From Nematopogon swammerdamellus (taxonomy: Eukaryota > Arthropoda > Insecta > Lepidoptera > Adelidae), in contig OX336344.1 of NCBI GenBank assembly GCA_946902875.1, positions 22,775,791-22,839,790 of the forward strand: a DNA stretch of 64,000 nt. Reading direction: 5' to 3'. Numbering within the stretch: the stretch's first letter is position 1; each line of letters begins with the position of its first letter. Below the pieces are notes generated by a model. That model saw only the letters and a program-made list of their open reading frames with translations. It made no database searches and was not told the DNA's origin. Positions 62,733-64,000 of the stretch are shown here, piece after piece. The position numbers were made by a program, and so were the translations under genes.

Positions 62733-63262
62733 CCCGACGAAAATAGAGGGGTATTATAAGTTTAACGTGTGTGTGAGAGGGTGAGTGTATGGGTGTAAGG
62801 GTGTATGGATGTACGTGTGTATGGGTGTGCCACCTATGGCATCGTAGCTCCCAAACGGATGGACCGATTTGGATGCGGTTTTTTTATTAGAAAGCTGGTT
62901 TAATCGGGATGGTTGTTAGCTATGTTTGTAATCAAGTAATCAAGTAAGTAATTAAGTAATAAAAAAATTATTATCTTAAAAAGTGGACCGATTTGCATGC
63001 GGTTTTTTTAAATAAGCTTGAAATGAAAGTTAAATTACAAATTTAAGAACCCCCGACCCTTAAAATGTCATAAATAATTCCATTAATTAAATAATAAATA
63101 ATAATAAATAATTTCCTTGTACTTACTTAAAGGAGTCGGGGGACCGCTAAGTAAATAAAATATAAAAACTCAGAGCTGCGCGGTTATTTACTTAGCGGTC
63201 CCCCGACTCCTTTAAGTAATTAAACGGAAATTATTTTAGAATTTTTAAGGGTCGGGGTTTTT
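62733..63262 (+). repeat. Foldback composite Q/P, intact
   Basis: Q part 62733-63040 (AATTCCCGACGAAAATAGAG, GGACCGATTTGGATGCGGTT, GTAATCAAGTAATCAAGTAA). P part 63041-63262: ACCCCCGACCCTTAAAA at one side and TTTTAAGGGTCGGGGTT at the other. Inside, TACTTAAAGGAGTCGGGGGA with CCGCTAAGTAAAT pairs with ATTTACTTAGCGGTCCCCCG. The P part folds into one long hairpin. Confidence 0.88.
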
Positions 63263-63468
63263 TTTATTTCTAGTTTTTCAATATAATCATTGACCTTAAA
63301 AAAATCTATTAATATTATGCATACACGACTGTCATTACATAATTTTACAATGTGAACTATTGCAAAATATTGCACAACACTCGCTCACTGTCTTCACGTG
63401 AGAACGACAGCAGCCAGTGTTTAAATTTAACATTGAAAGTTCTTGTGTCTCACCAGGGGCGTCATTTG
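63263..63468. other. Unannotated spacer
   Basis: CACCAGGGGCGTCATTTGAT just before the next hairpin resembles a hAT-type terminus (CAGGGGCG), but no partner end was found. Confidence 0.35.
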
Positions 63469-63512
63469 ATAGGGGTAGGTGGGGGGGCAGTTGCCCCCCC
63501 ACCTACCCCTAT
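63469..63512. repeat. 19-bp perfect G/C hairpin
   Basis: ATAGGGGTAGGTGGGGGGG, loop CAGTTG, then the complementary CCCCCCCACCTACCCCTAT. Strongly strand-asymmetric arms. Confidence 0.93.
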
Positions 63513-63584
63513 TTTTTTTTTTGAATTTGCAAAAAACCTCATATTTTTACCTACGTTTATTTATTTTTTTATTTAATTAATTTT

Positions 63585-63670
63585 TAGGGCTTTTAACCAA
63601 GCAATTCGTCAATATCAGCCCCATGGTACCTTTCCTCTCGATTCCTCAGGGCTCAGAGTCCCTAAGGGAT
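63585..63670 (+). repeat. Interspersed repeat K, copy 2
   Basis: AGGGCTTTTAACCAAGCAAT, GTCAATATCAGCCCCATGG and CTCAGAGTCCCTAAGGGATA. Matches 34800-34890. Confidence 0.65.
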
Positions 63671-64000
63671 AGAGAACGTTTAACAAACTCCAATACACAT
63701 GTTAAATCCTTCACACTTGGGCTCGCCAACAGTCTATGAATACAAAAAAAAACTAATTAAGTCTGTCCACTTTACAAGTTTATTATGATCGCTTGCTATT
63801 ATGTTGTATTGATTGATCAACATATAAACTAGGGATAAGCAATTATAAGTCCATCCAAACAGCAATAGGAAGCTATTTTTAAAATAATACTAATTTATTA
63901 CTTAATATAATATTTTTATGTTTTTCGTTGTTTTTAAATAAGCACCTTGACAAAACTATTGCTTTTGTGCTTGCCCCTCGAAATCAAAATTTGAATTGAC
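63671..64000. other. Unannotated AT-rich end of window
   Basis: Nothing recognised. Confidence 0.4.

Overview
The window looks like gene-poor, transposon-packed DNA from an insect, most likely a moth or butterfly. The grounds are low GC, dense overlapping short retroposons, jockey/CR1-like and RTE-like LINE tails, and two interspersed repeats I remember as typical of Lepidoptera (ends reading CTAGCTTTTGCCCGCGGC, and CCGGCCAAGTGCGAGTCG). The species call is inference. No intact host protein-coding gene was found. The longest open frames are pieces of transposon proteins or chance frames inside repeats.

Layout. 84-3639: a Transib DNA transposon (the RAG1 superfamily) with CACTATGG ends, a 5-bp CGACG target duplication, about 708-bp inverted repeats and a broken transposase that still shows RAG1-like motifs. 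4-8 kb: SINEs and three foldback MITEs, two side by side. 8-22 kb: LINE 3' ends, SINEs and relatively unique stretches, with two perfect palindromes at 22.06-22.14 kb. 23-26 kb: a Harbinger-like MITE, a 90-bp near-perfect hairpin, and a stack in which one repeat (family D) holds an RTE LINE fragment and a full SINE. 28.5 kb: four ~100-bp tandem units. 30-41 kb: family D and foldback elements, a SINE carrying a 309-bp solo LTR, and a possible 10-nt microexon. 44.5 kb: an 18-bp minisatellite. 45-54 kb: more LINE remnants, a second copy of the 7-kb MITE and a long inverted repeat. 54-64 kb: SINEs, simple repeats, a ~155-bp tandem array bounded by two tRNA-like heads, and a foldback composite.

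The main structural theme is a modular SINE system. Family A (about 25 copies) and family B (about 11) share a central block (AAAACTGTAGGTCCCTTCCC, then ACTAGGTGGTAGG, then GGTTGGTACCACCG) but have different heads and tails. Family B has a tRNA-like head. Family A has either a head resembling 5S rRNA or a third head beginning GTGGGGCCGGTACTTT. Part of that third head also caps another family (I) that lacks the core. Several insertions can be read against an empty copy elsewhere in the window, which gives relative ages. Names such as family A, B, C1, C2, D, H, I, J, M, P are labels used here only.
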